Source: Alicyclobacillus mali NBRC 102425 (GTDB taxonomy: Bacteria; Bacillota; Bacilli; Alicyclobacillales; Alicyclobacillaceae). Taken from it: a DNA stretch of 64,000 bases. Made by a program: the position numbers and the translations under genes. The stretch lies in NCBI RefSeq assembly GCF_001570745.1, contig NZ_BCSG01000003.1:1-64000 (forward strand). Direction: 5' to 3'. Below, one piece after another: positions 1 through 8,505 of the stretch (position 1 is its first letter; every line of letters starts with the position of its first letter). A model generated the notes under the pieces. That model was not told where the DNA came from. It did no database searches and saw only the letters and a program-made list of their open reading frames with translations.

Positions 1-1
1 G

Positions 2-76
2 TCCAGCAGCGGTTCGTCCAGCGGAGGCGGCAGCGCCATGCCCAGTTTCCCCGGCCCCGTGACATCCGCGTCCTGA
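2..76 (+). CDS. C-terminal tail of an upstream gene (partial)
   Basis: An open frame enters from the left edge and stops at TGA 74-76. It encodes about 24 residues rich in Ser, Gly and Pro (SSSGSSSGGGSAMPSFPG). Such a low-complexity tail would fit the end of a secreted or membrane protein. Its stop lies 10 bases before the preferred apbE start, so it is probably the upstream member of the same operon. It is too short to assign. Confidence 0.45.
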   Translation, partial: SSSGSSSGGGSAMPSFPGPVTSAS

Positions 77-86
77 GGTGAATGCG

Positions 87-995
87 ATGCAATCCACCGC
101 GTTTCGCGCCATGGGCACCGACGTTGAGTTCTTCGTCGAAGACTGGCTGACCGGGCCCGATCTCGCCAGCCTCGCCTGCCAACTTGAGGCTTCTATTCGG
201 CGCTACGAGCGCATCTTCTCTCGCTTTGATCCCGCAAGCCATCTCTCGCGCCTCAATCGGCAGGCGGGATGTTGGCTCGAGGTCCCTGCCGAACTTTACG
301 AAGTCCTGCAACTCGCGGCGCACTGGTTTGAACAGACACGCGGCTATTTTGACCCGTTCGTCGGCGAGGACATGCGCCGCATCGGCTACAGCGTGAGCTT
401 TGATCAGCTTGATGTAACCGTCGAGCCCATCCTCGCCTCCACGCGCGTGCCGCCGTTGAGACCGCCCATCGAGTTAGGCCCCGGTTCCGCCGTGCGGCTG
501 CAGCCCGGCTACGAGGTCGATCTCGGCGGAATTGCCAAGGGCTTCATCGTCGCGCGCTGCACGGAAGAACTTCGCGCCCAGGGCCTCCGCAATTTCGCGC
601 TGTCAGCGGGCGGCGACGTCCAGGTTGTGAGCGACACTGAGCCCTGGCCCGTCCGCGTGGCGAATCCGTTTGGCGCCTCGGAACCGATTGGCACGCTGGT
701 GGTACAGCGGGGCGGCGTCGCGACGAGCGGCACGTACAAGCGCCGGTGGCAGACTCCGTCCGGGCGCGTCTTGCACCACTTACTCGATCCCTTTACCGGG
801 CTGCCTGCCGACACCGATGCGCTGTCCGTGTCGGTATGCGCCGACGAACTCACCACAGCCGAAGTGCTGGCCAAGGTCGCGCTGCTCCTCGGGGCGGATG
901 GAGGAACCCGTTACCTTGACGCGGCGCGCGAGGCGGGCCTCTGTTCTTCCTTTCTCATCGCGACCACGAAGGGAGATGTGATCCTATGCAATTGA
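87..995 (+). CDS. apbE: FAD:protein FMN transferase (ApbE family)
   Basis: This 302-residue protein belongs to the ApbE family, which moves FMN from FAD onto a Ser/Thr of extracytoplasmic flavoproteins in a magnesium-dependent reaction. Visible family motifs are DLGGIAKG near residues 145-152, AGGD near 174-177 and HHLLDPFTG in the C-terminal third. The length is normal for the family. ATG 87 was chosen because GAGGTGA sits about six bases upstream; an in-frame GTG at 78 overlaps that site. Its 3' end overlaps the next gene, a ferric-reductase-like membrane protein, which suggests the pair serves one membrane electron-transfer chain. No flavin-acceptor protein is visible here, so it may be encoded just left of the window. 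Confidence 0.9.
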   Translation: MQSTAFRAMGTDVEFFVEDWLTGPDLASLACQLEASIRRYERIFSRFDPASHLSRLNRQAGCWLEVPAELYEVLQLAAHWFEQTRGYFDPFVGEDMRRIGYSVSFDQLDVTVEPILASTRVPPLRPPIELGPGSAVRLQPGYEVDLGGIAKGFIVARCTEELRAQGLRNFALSAGGDVQVVSDTEPWPVRVANPFGASEPIGTLVVQRGGVATSGTYKRRWQTPSGRVLHHLLDPFTGLPADTDALSVSVCADELTTAEVLAKVALLLGADGGTRYLDAAREAGLCSSFLIATTKGDVILCN

Positions 996-1654
996 TGGCG
1001 AAGCCGCAGCGATGGCCGTTCCTATACACGTGGATCGTGATCCTCGGGATCGTGTTCGCGTCGTACGCGCTCACGGCCCTGACGAATCCGGCCCCAGCGA
1101 GCGCCAACCTGACCCACTGGTATATGGCGCGATCCGCCGGCATGACGGCCTACCTGCTCCTGTCGCTCACGGCGTTCCTTGGCGTCACCACCGCGAGCGG
1201 CATGTGGGACAAGCTGAAGCTCAGGAAGCTCGTGACGCAACTGCACCAATTTTCAGCAATGCTCGTGCTCCCGTTTGTGTTTTTCCACCTGTGGGGCCTG
1301 TACGAGGATAAAACCGTTCCGTTTTCCGTTTCGTCTCTCTTCGTCCCGTTTGCCGATCGCTACCGTCCTGCGGCCGTCGCGCTGGGCATTCTGAGCCTCT
1401 ACACATGGGTGCTGCTCGTCCTCACGTCCCTGTTTCGCGAGCGGCTCAAGGCCACGGCGTGGCGCCGCATCCACATGCTGGCCTTTCCGATGTTCGCGGC
1501 CGTGACGCTGCACGGCCTGTTGGCGGGATCCGACAGCCACACCGTCTGGGCGAAGCTCGTATATGCCGTGCCGAGCGCCATCATCCTCGCCGCGTCTATC
1601 GCGCGTTGGCGAAAGGCGAGATCGAAAGCAGCGCGGCAGCCGGCGGCGGCCTAA
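986..1654 (+). CDS. ferric reductase-like transmembrane protein
   Basis: This is a 222-residue membrane protein with about six hydrophobic segments. Two pairs of histidines, H87/H101 and H163/H176, are spaced 12-13 residues apart on two helices. That is the usual bis-heme arrangement of the ferric-reductase-like/YedZ family. No FAD or NADPH domain is present, so electrons must come from or pass to a partner. It starts inside the apbE end (10-base overlap) behind an AGGGAGATG ribosome site and is surely co-translated with it. A role as the heme subunit of a flavin-dependent extracytoplasmic redox system is inferred. Confidence 0.75.
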   Translation: MQLMAKPQRWPFLYTWIVILGIVFASYALTALTNPAPASANLTHWYMARSAGMTAYLLLSLTAFLGVTTASGMWDKLKLRKLVTQLHQFSAMLVLPFVFFHLWGLYEDKTVPFSVSSLFVPFADRYRPAAVALGILSLYTWVLLVLTSLFRERLKATAWRRIHMLAFPMFAAVTLHGLLAGSDSHTVWAKLVYAVPSAIILAASIARWRKARSKAARQPAAA

Positions 1655-1658
1655 CAGC

Positions 1659-2678
1659 TCAGCCGCCGATGCGGGCCACACTGTCTCGCGAGACAAGCTC
1701 GACGGGAATGGTGATGACGCGCGGAGGACGATTCGGGTTGTGCATCAGGTCCAACAGCTCCCGCGCCGCCTCCTCGCCCATGGCGCGCGTGTTCTGCCGA
1801 ATCGTCGTCAGGGCGGGGGTCACGAGCCTGGCAATCACCACGTCGTCAAAGCCGACGAGGGAGATGTCTCGCCCAGGCTCAAGGCCCTTTTGTCGAAGCG
1901 CCTTCATCGCGCCAATGGCCATCATGTCCGAGGCGAAAAAGACGGCGGTCGGCCACTCTCGCGCCTCGAGGATCCGGTGCATCGCCTCTTCACCCGACTC
2001 CTCCATGAAATCCCCTTCCGCGACCCACTCGCTGCGAAATGTCAGTCCCAACTCCTGCATGGCCATGTGATAGCCGAGCGCGCGATCCTGCCCCGGTTTG
2101 GTGCCGTAGCGATCGCCGACAAAGCCGATCTTGGTATGCCCCATGGCGGCGAGGTACTCGACGGCGAGCTTCGCCCCGCCGACGTTGTCGGAAGACAGCC
2201 AGCTCGCGCGTGGGCCGAACAGGTCGAGATCGACCGAGACGATGGGAATGCGGCTGCGGACGAGCGAAGGAAGTCCCGCCGACGTGCGCGGGATGCCGAG
2301 CAAAAACAGGCCGTCCACGCCGCGATGACGGGCGCGCGCCTCAAATCCCTGGGGCGCACTGGGAGGCGTGGTCCGCGAGAAGAAAAGAAGGTCATACCCG
2401 CTCTCGCCGACGACGTCCTGAAAGCTGGCGACGATGTCATGGAGAAACGGATGCCGAAATCCCATTCGGGCGTCATCCTGGAAGAACACGCCGATGGACA
2501 TGGATCGCCGCGTGACGAGGCCGCGAGCAGCCGCGTTGGGCTGATACCCCAGTTCGCGGGTGATGCGCTGCACTTTTTCGCGCGTCTTTTGGCTCACGTC
2601 GGGATAGCCGTTCAGGACTTTGGACACGGTGGTGGCCGACACGCCAGCCCGGCGCGCGATATCGTAGATGGTGGTCAT
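1659..2678 (-). CDS. LacI-family transcriptional regulator
   Basis: A 339-residue repressor with an N-terminal LacI helix-turn-helix (TIYDIARRAGVSATTVSKVL) followed by a periplasmic-binding-protein-like effector domain. ATG 2678 starts right at the DNA-binding domain behind AAAGGTG; a longer open frame upstream adds only unconvincing sequence. It is divergent from an aldo/keto reductase and a 338-base gap lies between them. That gap carries inverted repeats of LacI-operator type, one overlapping the -35 of the reductase promoter. It probably represses itself and the reductase in response to an unidentified sugar-like ligand. Confidence 0.9.
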   Translation of the reverse strand: MTTIYDIARRAGVSATTVSKVLNGYPDVSQKTREKVQRITRELGYQPNAAARGLVTRRSMSIGVFFQDDARMGFRHPFLHDIVASFQDVVGESGYDLLFFSRTTPPSAPQGFEARARHRGVDGLFLLGIPRTSAGLPSLVRSRIPIVSVDLDLFGPRASWLSSDNVGGAKLAVEYLAAMGHTKIGFVGDRYGTKPGQDRALGYHMAMQELGLTFRSEWVAEGDFMEESGEEAMHRILEAREWPTAVFFASDMMAIGAMKALRQKGLEPGRDISLVGFDDVVIARLVTPALTTIRQNTRAMGEEAARELLDLMHNPNRPPRVITIPVELVSRDSVARIGG

Positions 2679-3016
2679 AGGACAACACCTTTTCCCGCGG
2701 CGAAGCGACCGCGGCGTGATCGAAAGCGTTTTCGGGACGACGGCCACAAATCCGTCAAATTCTTCTCACACCCCTATTGTACGTGGCCTCGCCGCGCGCC
2801 GCAAGGGGCGAGAGGCGAACCGAACGAAAGGCGGATCGAAATGAGCGTTTTCGAACGCCGCGCCATGCGACTGGCCCATGCGTCACGTTGCCTAGCTTCA
2901 GCCTGAGACGCTCGCAATTTCGCGCAGAATTTGAACATCCCAAACGATTTGAAAGCGTTGCCACAAAGTGATATGAATCATAGAGTGAGGACAACCGTAA
3001 AGGAGTGTGGTCTCAA
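2679..3016. promoter_or_regulatory. divergent control region with LacI-type operators
   Basis: No gene is seen in this gap. Three related sites carry the core GCGTT(T): the near-perfect inverted repeat CGAAAGCGTTTTCG at 2721-2734, ATGAGCGTTTTCGA at 2841-2854, and TTGAAAGCGTTGCC at 2949-2962. A sigma-A-like promoter for the reductase reads TTGAAA (2949-2954), 17 bases, TATGAA (2972-2977), so the last site covers its -35. The sites resemble LacI/CcpA operators; binding by the adjacent LacI protein is inferred. Confidence 0.6.
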
Positions 3017-3994
3017 GTGCAGTACACGGCGCTCGGCCGATCCGGCCTCAAGGTGAGCAGGCTCTGTCTTGGCACGATGAACTTCGGACCCGAGACGGAG
3101 GAGAAAGAGGCGTTCCGGATCATGGACGCCGCGCTCGACGCGGGCATCAACTTCTTCGACACCGCCAACGTGTACGGCGGACCCGGCCACCGCGGCTGGA
3201 CGGAGGAGATCATCGGCCGCTGGTTTGCGCAGGGTGGCGGCCGCCGCGAGCGCGTCGTCCTGGCGACCAAGGTGTACAACCCGATGGAAGACCCTCTCGA
3301 CGGACCAAACAGCGGCCGCGGCCTGTCCGCGTACAAGATCCGCCGGCACCTGGAGGGATCGCTCAAGCGTCTCCAGACGGATCACATCGAGCTGTACCAG
3401 ATGCATCACGTGGATCTCTCGGTCTCCTGGGACGAACTGTGGGAGGCTTTTGAGGTGGCTCGCCACCAAGGGAAAATCGACTACGTGGGCGCGTCCAACT
3501 TTGCGGGATGGCACCTCGCGGTGGCCCAGGCGGCGGCCAAGGCGCGCAACTTCTTCGGCCTTGTCTCCGAGCAACACAAATACCACCTGCTCTGCCGCGA
3601 GCCGGAACTCGAAGTGCTGCCTTGCGCCCAGGCGCACGGGATCGGCGTCATTCCGTGGAGCCCGCTCGCCGGAGGTCTGCTCGGGCGCAACGCGCTGACG
3701 GGGGCCGGGCAGCGGTCGGCACGCGCGAAAGAGGAGATCGAGCGGCTGCGTCCGAAACTGGAGGCGTTCAAGAAGCTGTGCGACGAAATGGGAGAGCCAC
3801 AGGATGTGGTGGCCCTCGCGTGGCTGTTGCACAATCCCGCCGTGACCGCGGCCATTATCGGGCCGCGCACGCTGGATCAGCTGGTAGCCAATTTGCGCGC
3901 GCTTGAGGTCAAGCTCGACGACGAAGTGCTGAATCGCCTGGACGAGATTTTCCCGGGGCCGGGCGGTCCGGCGCCGGAGGCGTACGCGTGGTGA
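3017..3994 (+). CDS. aldo/keto reductase
   Basis: About 325 residues with the aldo/keto reductase TIM-barrel signatures: GTMNFG near the start, FDTANVYG carrying the catalytic Asp and Tyr, a Lys in LATKV, and the catalytic His in YQMHHVD. Such enzymes reduce aldehydes or ketones with NADPH. Sequence style is closest to the YajO/Tas/L-glyceraldehyde reductase group. GTG 3017 is preferred because AAAGGAG lies eleven bases upstream; the GTG at 3005 overlaps that site. Control by the neighbouring LacI protein suggests a carbohydrate-linked substrate, which cannot be named. Confidence 0.88.
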   Translation: MQYTALGRSGLKVSRLCLGTMNFGPETEEKEAFRIMDAALDAGINFFDTANVYGGPGHRGWTEEIIGRWFAQGGGRRERVVLATKVYNPMEDPLDGPNSGRGLSAYKIRRHLEGSLKRLQTDHIELYQMHHVDLSVSWDELWEAFEVARHQGKIDYVGASNFAGWHLAVAQAAAKARNFFGLVSEQHKYHLLCREPELEVLPCAQAHGIGVIPWSPLAGGLLGRNALTGAGQRSARAKEEIERLRPKLEAFKKLCDEMGEPQDVVALAWLLHNPAVTAAIIGPRTLDQLVANLRALEVKLDDEVLNRLDEIFPGPGGPAPEAYAW

Positions 3995-4046
3995 CAAACG
4001 AGGCGGCGCAGGGGCGTGGCTCGCGCGCCCTTGCCTGCCCTCTATT

Positions 4047-4757
4047 TCAGCCCCACTGCCCCATGACTCGCGCCGCCCACCCCGTGGGCGCAAGGCCGTG
4101 TGCCACGAGAAGAACGCCTAGGAAAACGAGCAAATAGCCACTCACCCGCGAGATCCATGCGCTGTACCGAGCCAGGCTGCGCAACCGCCCGAGCGAGGCA
4201 AATCCACCCGCAATGGCGAGAAACGGGATCGAAAATCCGGCGACATACGCGACCATGAGGGGAATGCCGAGCGCGGCGTGCGTGGCTGCGAGAACGAGCA
4301 CTGACGACAGAATGGGACCAATGCAAGGCGTCCAACCCGCCGCGAACGTCAATCCGACAAAAAAGGAACTGATGTAGCCAAATTTCCTGGCCCGTCCGAA
4401 TAACTTCCATTCCCGCATCAACCATGCTGGCTTCAGAATCCCCGCGAGCACAAGCCCCATGCCCGTGACCAGAAGTCCTCCCGCCACGCGAATGACACCC
4501 CGATACTGAATGAAGACCCGGCCCAACGAGCTCGCGGAGAGGCCGAGCGCGAAGAAAATCGCAGAGAAACCGAGCATGAAGAACAAGGCGTGAGCAACCA
4601 CTCGCATGCGGGCGTCCCACGTGAGGAGCCGCTCGTCGACCGAGTGGAGCGAAACCCCGGACAAGTAGGACAAGTACGACGGGTAGAGCGGCAGCACACA
4701 GGGCGAGAAAAAGGAAACCAGACCGGCTGCGAACGAGATCCAAACGGTCGGTGTCAT
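4047..4757 (-). CDS. ccdA: CcdA-type cytochrome c biogenesis / thiol-disulfide membrane protein
   Basis: A 236-residue membrane protein with six hydrophobic segments and the two conserved cysteines of the CcdA/DsbD core, in FFSPCVLPLYP near residue 20 and GWTPCIGP in the middle. CcdA carries reducing equivalents from cytoplasmic thioredoxin across the membrane to extracytoplasmic thiol proteins. It lies 36 bases downstream of a TlpA/ResA-like lipoprotein on the same strand, the expected acceptor. The pair would support cytochrome c maturation or spore-envelope thiol reduction. Confidence 0.88.
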   Translation of the reverse strand: MTPTVWISFAAGLVSFFSPCVLPLYPSYLSYLSGVSLHSVDERLLTWDARMRVVAHALFFMLGFSAIFFALGLSASSLGRVFIQYRGVIRVAGGLLVTGMGLVLAGILKPAWLMREWKLFGRARKFGYISSFFVGLTFAAGWTPCIGPILSSVLVLAATHAALGIPLMVAYVAGFSIPFLAIAGGFASLGRLRSLARYSAWISRVSGYLLVFLGVLLVAHGLAPTGWAARVMGQWG

Positions 4758-4793
4758 GTTGCCTCCTCGTTTGTTCGGTGCTCTGCGCCGCGA

Positions 4794-5420
4794 TCAGCGG
4801 CTCGCAAGGGCTTGTTCCATCACGGCCCGCAGCGCCGACCCGGAGAGTGCACCCACGTGGATCGACACCACGCGTCCTTGTTGATTGATGATGTACGTCA
4901 TGGGTTCTGCAATCACGCTGTAGGCCCGGTCGAAGTCTCCCTGTGTGTCGAAAAGCACGGGGTATGGGATGTGGTAGCGGCGGATAAAGGTCTCCGCGGC
5001 CGGGACGCTGTCGAGCGAAGTCAGATTGACCCCGAGGAACTGGACTTTCGTCCCGTACGCCCGGTACATCGAGACGAGTTGCGGCGTCTCTTCCCGACAC
5101 GGCGGACACCATGACGCCCAAGCATTGAGGACAACCGGTTTCTTCCCCAGATAGGCCGATATCGGCACGCGTTTGCCGCTCGGCTCCGCCGTCAAGAGCA
5201 CATCAGGCGCCATAGCGCCTGGCACGAGGATCTGCCCTGCACTCGTCGGTGCGGTCGCATTTCCGGGATGGACGGCACCCTCCTGGCCTCGCCCCGTCAC
5301 CGCCGCATTTGGCGATCCGGCATGTGTCGAAGCGGATTTCGAGGATGGAAGCCCACACCCGCTGAGTCCAAGCGACACGGTTACGACGATCGCCAGAAAA
5401 CGCCATGGCCCACTTCTCAC
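4794..5420 (-). CDS. TlpA/ResA-like thioredoxin lipoprotein
   Basis: About 208 residues: an N-terminal signal ending in the lipobox LSGC, a Ser/Thr-rich linker, then a thioredoxin fold with the redox motif WCPPC inside NAWASWCPPCREE. Such proteins are anchored outside the membrane and reduce disulfides, for example in apocytochrome c. GTG 5420 has AGGGA seven bases upstream; a GTG at 5441 would add seven residues with a poorer site. It is the first gene of an operon with the ccdA-like gene, which would re-reduce it. Confidence 0.85.
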   Translation of the reverse strand: MRSGPWRFLAIVVTVSLGLSGCGLPSSKSASTHAGSPNAAVTGRGQEGAVHPGNATAPTSAGQILVPGAMAPDVLLTAEPSGKRVPISAYLGKKPVVLNAWASWCPPCREETPQLVSMYRAYGTKVQFLGVNLTSLDSVPAAETFIRRYHIPYPVLFDTQGDFDRAYSVIAEPMTYIINQQGRVVSIHVGALSGSALRAVMEQALASR

Positions 5421-5471
5421 GTTGGTTTCCCTGCCTTCCACACCTGTGATCCGACGCTACGTTACGACCTA

Positions 5472-5490
5472 TGGTATCATAGCGATACCA
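5472..5490. promoter_or_regulatory. perfect 7-bp inverted repeat, possible operator
   Basis: TGGTATC and GATACCA are separated by ATAGC. The site lies in the divergent gap between the TlpA-like gene and the lipoprotein gene at 5604. The position suits a regulator-binding site; the regulator is unknown. Confidence 0.35.
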
Positions 5491-5603
5491 ATGGAGCGTC
5501 CATCGCGCGCCGAAGCGACAGCTTGGTCGACGCCCGGCCGCTCGGTATGATCACATCAGACCGTCCGTTGAAGCGCATCCGCGCATATCCGAAGGAGGAT
5601 GTC

Positions 5604-6104
5604 ATGAAGCCGAAGCGCATTCGCGCGTTGGCCGCGATGGTCCTCATCGCCGCATGGACCTCGGGTTGCGGCACGCAGCATGGCACGAAGACGGCCACAC
5701 CCCCGCCCTCGACGGCGCGCCCCAGTTCGCCGGTGATCATCGCGGAAGCGGCGCTCAAGCCTCGGTCCAAGAGCGCCATCAACGCGTCGGCGACGCTCGT
5801 CGTCAACCGGGAGAATCAGACGCTCACGGTGTCGGTGGACGCCGTGCACCTGACGCCGCACCGTAAATACGACGCGGTGCTCGTCGCGGCGCCAGGCGCG
5901 GAAGGCCCGTCGCGATGGCTCGGGACCTTCCAGGCCGACGCGCGCGGCGAAGCGACGTACATGACCATTGTTCAGCATGTGACAGATATTCCGGCATCCG
6001 GGTGGCAGATGGAACTCACGTCCGGCTCGAACGTGCTGGCCGCAGGCGACGTGCACTTGGTGCCCATGAGCAACCAACTGCCGAAAAGCCTGCCCACGAA
6101 TTGA
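5604..6104 (+). CDS. predicted lipoprotein of unknown function
   Basis: A 166-residue protein with a lipoprotein signal (hydrophobic stretch ending TSGCG), a Pro/Thr/Ser-rich linker and a compact domain of about 110 residues with alternating beta-type sequence (TLVVNRENQTLTVSVDAVHL). ATG 5604 follows a strong GAAGGAGGA site. The family was not recognised; the pattern resembles small extracellular beta-sandwich domains. It is divergent from the thiol-redox pair. Confidence 0.7.
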   Translation: MKPKRIRALAAMVLIAAWTSGCGTQHGTKTATPPPSTARPSSPVIIAEAALKPRSKSAINASATLVVNRENQTLTVSVDAVHLTPHRKYDAVLVAAPGAEGPSRWLGTFQADARGEATYMTIVQHVTDIPASGWQMELTSGSNVLAAGDVHLVPMSNQLPKSLPTN

Positions 6105-6132
6105 CCCCGTTCACTCGGTTCCGCACACGGCC

Positions 6133-6774
6133 TCACAGCGCCCCGATGGCGGTGAGAAACGCGCGCGCGATGACGAGGTGGCCGTTCAGGTAGGGATGTA
6201 CCCGATCCGGCGCCAACGCCCAGGTGTTTACATGCGTGAGCAGGTCATCGAACTCTGCCTGCACATCGACAAACGGGACGCGTTCGCTCGCAGCCACGTC
6301 GCGCATAGCCTCGATATACAAATCGACCGCCTTGCGCATCGGATCGCTGCGATTCGGCTCGAGGTAAAACGGGCTCAGGAGAAACATCTCGCGCACGCGC
6401 GGCTTCGTCGTCGCAACGAGGCGTCGCAGCGTGTCCCGGTATTCGTCGATCCCGACGTGACGCTCAACCACGAGCGGCATGTCAAACTGGCGCCACACGT
6501 CGTTCACGCCGATCATGAGGCTCACGTAGTCCGGCTGAAGCGCCATCACCTCGCCCTCCCAGCGCTGCGCCACGTCCGCCACCGTGTTGCCGCTCGTGCC
6601 CACATTCACCACGCGGATGCGCCAGTCGGGGTGAAGCGCTTGCAGATGCGCGTCCACAAGGGCGACGTAGCCGTTTCCGAGCCCGCCGCGCGGCGCCTCG
6701 CCCACCGGATGCGCCCGGCCGCAGTCGGTGATGGAATCCCCCACCATGACGAGCTTGCTCCCTGGTTCGATCAC
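6133..6774 (-). CDS. SGNH/GDSL-family hydrolase
   Basis: A 213-residue esterase-type protein with all four SGNH blocks: GDSIT near residue 12 (nucleophile Ser), the Gly block at GTSGNT, GVND with the oxyanion Asn, and DRVHP with the catalytic Asp and His. No signal peptide is seen, so it should be cytoplasmic. The substrate (acyl or acetyl ester) is unknown. Its GTG start overlaps the stop of the RnfD-like gene by four bases (GTGA), so it is translated as the last member of the flavinylation operon. That is an unexpected partner. Confidence 0.85.
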   Translation of the reverse strand: MIEPGSKLVMVGDSITDCGRAHPVGEAPRGGLGNGYVALVDAHLQALHPDWRIRVVNVGTSGNTVADVAQRWEGEVMALQPDYVSLMIGVNDVWRQFDMPLVVERHVGIDEYRDTLRRLVATTKPRVREMFLLSPFYLEPNRSDPMRKAVDLYIEAMRDVAASERVPFVDVQAEFDDLLTHVNTWALAPDRVHPYLNGHLVIARAFLTAIGAL

Positions 6775-7607
6775 GTCCTCGCCTCCCTCCCCGCCGATTG
6801 TAGCACACGGCGGCGCGCGCGGACGGCGGCGTAGGCCGCGTTCGCAGCGAGCAAGCCTATGAAAGGGTACAAAAGCCCGCTCGCGGCGAGATAGACCGCA
6901 GCCGAGACGCTCGCCGCCGCAGCGCCGAACGCCACCTGCTCAAACAGGCGGGAAGGAGATGTCGGCGGATCGCTCGCCATGAGGCCCGCCGCGAAGAGCG
7001 TCGAGTTGAGAATAGGGTTGTGAAATGCGTCGGCGCCAAGAGCACTCTGCATCGCGCCGGCGGCGAAGCAGATGGCGAGAAATGCCGCCATATACGCGAA
7101 GAACGACGCGAACTTGCGGGCGCGCCAGAGCACCACGTAGATGAGCGCGACGAGCAGTACGACGTAGACCGGATGGAGCCCGGCGAGATCGCCCCACCAG
7201 CTCTCGCTCGCGCCTGCGGCCGCGGCGAGGAGGAGACCGACGGCGGCCGGGTTGAAGACGTGACGATGGCGAAGGCGAATCACGTGTTTGGAGCAGATGG
7301 AGACGGCAGCTATGGCCGGGGCGAGCCACAGCGGGCTGTCTGCAGCGAGCACCATCCCCACGATGGCGCCTGTGATGATCGCCCCATCCGGAGCCGCGAG
7401 GCGTTGGCGACGAAGGCGGCGCAGCAGGAGATCACACAGGACCGCGGCGGCCATGGCCATCGCCATTTGGAGCAGCCCGCGCGGCGCTCCGCCACCCACA
7501 GCGCCGATGAGACCGAGCGCCCACAGTGCCGCGGTGCAGATCACCTTTGGCCTGCGCAAAAGCGCGCGCAGGCGCCGCCAAGACCACTTCCCTGCCGCGT
7601 CAAGCAA
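6771..7607 (-). CDS. RnfD/NqrB-like membrane protein
   Basis: About 278 residues and eight or more hydrophobic segments. Landmarks of the NqrB/RnfD family are DGAIITGAIVGMVL, HVFNPAAVG and MASDPPTSP near the C terminus. In Rnf and Nqr complexes this subunit carries flavin and passes electrons across the membrane. Here it stands alone with ApbE and an FMN-binding protein rather than a full Rnf set. The start is uncertain; TTG 7607 behind GGGGGGA overlaps the end of apbE by eight bases. It probably forms the membrane part of a small extracytoplasmic flavin electron-transfer chain. Confidence 0.7.
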   Translation of the reverse strand: MLDAAGKWSWRRLRALLRRPKVICTAALWALGLIGAVGGGAPRGLLQMAMAMAAAVLCDLLLRRLRRQRLAAPDGAIITGAIVGMVLAADSPLWLAPAIAAVSICSKHVIRLRHRHVFNPAAVGLLLAAAAGASESWWGDLAGLHPVYVVLLVALIYVVLWRARKFASFFAYMAAFLAICFAAGAMQSALGADAFHNPILNSTLFAAGLMASDPPTSPSRLFEQVAFGAAAASVSAAVYLAASGLLYPFIGLLAANAAYAAVRARRRVLQSAGREART

Positions 7608-8505
7608 GATCAACGTCCCCCCATCCCTTCGTTTCGACGGAATCCCCGCCCTCGTACCACACCTTTGCCTGCGCGCCCGCCGCCTCGCACAACGGCTCAA
7701 GTTCGTCTGGTTCCACCAACATGCAGGCGGTGGCGAGGCCGTCCGCCATCATGGCGTACGGGGCGACGACGGTCGCCGCCAGGGCCTGGGCTCGTCCGGG
7801 GCGCGGATGCCACAGGTGACAGGCCCCACGGGGGCTCCGCCGCGCGTACAGCCCGGACGAACACACGCTGCCCGAGGCCACACGAAGCATCATCGGCAGA
7901 AAGCCCGGGATCTCGTGGCGGACCTCAACCTCCCACGGACCGCCGTCTGGCGCGGAGCCAAACGCGGCGAGATCGCCGCCCGCGTTGACCAGGGCGCCGT
8001 CCAGCTGAGCACCGCGAAGGCGCGCCAGGGCGAGATCCACCGCGTAGCCCTTCGCCACGGCGCCGAGATCGAGGAGCAGGGGGCGGCGCGTTCGCACGGC
8101 CGTGCGCGCCAGGTCGAGCTCCACGTCGCGAAACGTCGCATCCGGCGAGCACTCGGGCGAAGAAAGTCGTTCGCCCGTCTGATAATCCCGATCAAAGCCG
8201 AGCGCGGCCAGGTGATGGCCGCAGGCCGGATCGAAGCGGCCGTCCGTCCACTCGGCGAGCCAGAGGGCAACCTGCAGCGGGTACCAGACGTGCGGCGAGA
8301 CGCGCAGCCACATCCCGGGTGTTGCTGCGATGCGGGCGACGTCGCTGTCCAGGCGAAAGCGCGTCGTCACCGCCTCCACCTCGTAGAAGGCGCCCACTGC
8401 GTCGTCGAGCGCCCGCACCAGCTCCTGCTCGCTCGCGCCCTCTCGCCACCCCGCCATGTCGATCCGCGTGTCCATGGCCACATACGCGCGGCGGACGTAC
8501 GTCAT
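7600..8505 (-). CDS. apbE: second FAD:protein FMN transferase (ApbE family)
   Basis: A 301-residue ApbE homologue with DLGAVAKGYAVD and NAGGDLAAFG in the middle, and a diverged C-terminal HLWHPRPG in place of the usual HIxDP block. It attaches FMN covalently to an acceptor Thr. The gene starts in a 4-base ATGA overlap with the preceding FMN-binding protein, whose SGAT motif is the obvious target. The C-terminal block also differs from that of the first ApbE at 87-995, so the two copies probably serve different partners. Confidence 0.85.
   Translation of the reverse strand: MTYVRRAYVAMDTRIDMAGWREGASEQELVRALDDAVGAFYEVEAVTTRFRLDSDVARIAATPGMWLRVSPHVWYPLQVALWLAEWTDGRFDPACGHHLAALGFDRDYQTGERLSSPECSPDATFRDVELDLARTAVRTRRPLLLDLGAVAKGYAVDLALARLRGAQLDGALVNAGGDLAAFGSAPDGGPWEVEVRHEIPGFLPMMLRVASGSVCSSGLYARRSPRGACHLWHPRPGRAQALAATVVAPYAMMADGLATACMLVEPDELEPLCEAAGAQAKVWYEGGDSVETKGWGDVDLA

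Noticed and set aside
2978-4093. 371-residue minus-strand frame
   Set aside because: Antisense to the aldo/keto reductase; Arg/His-rich with no motif.
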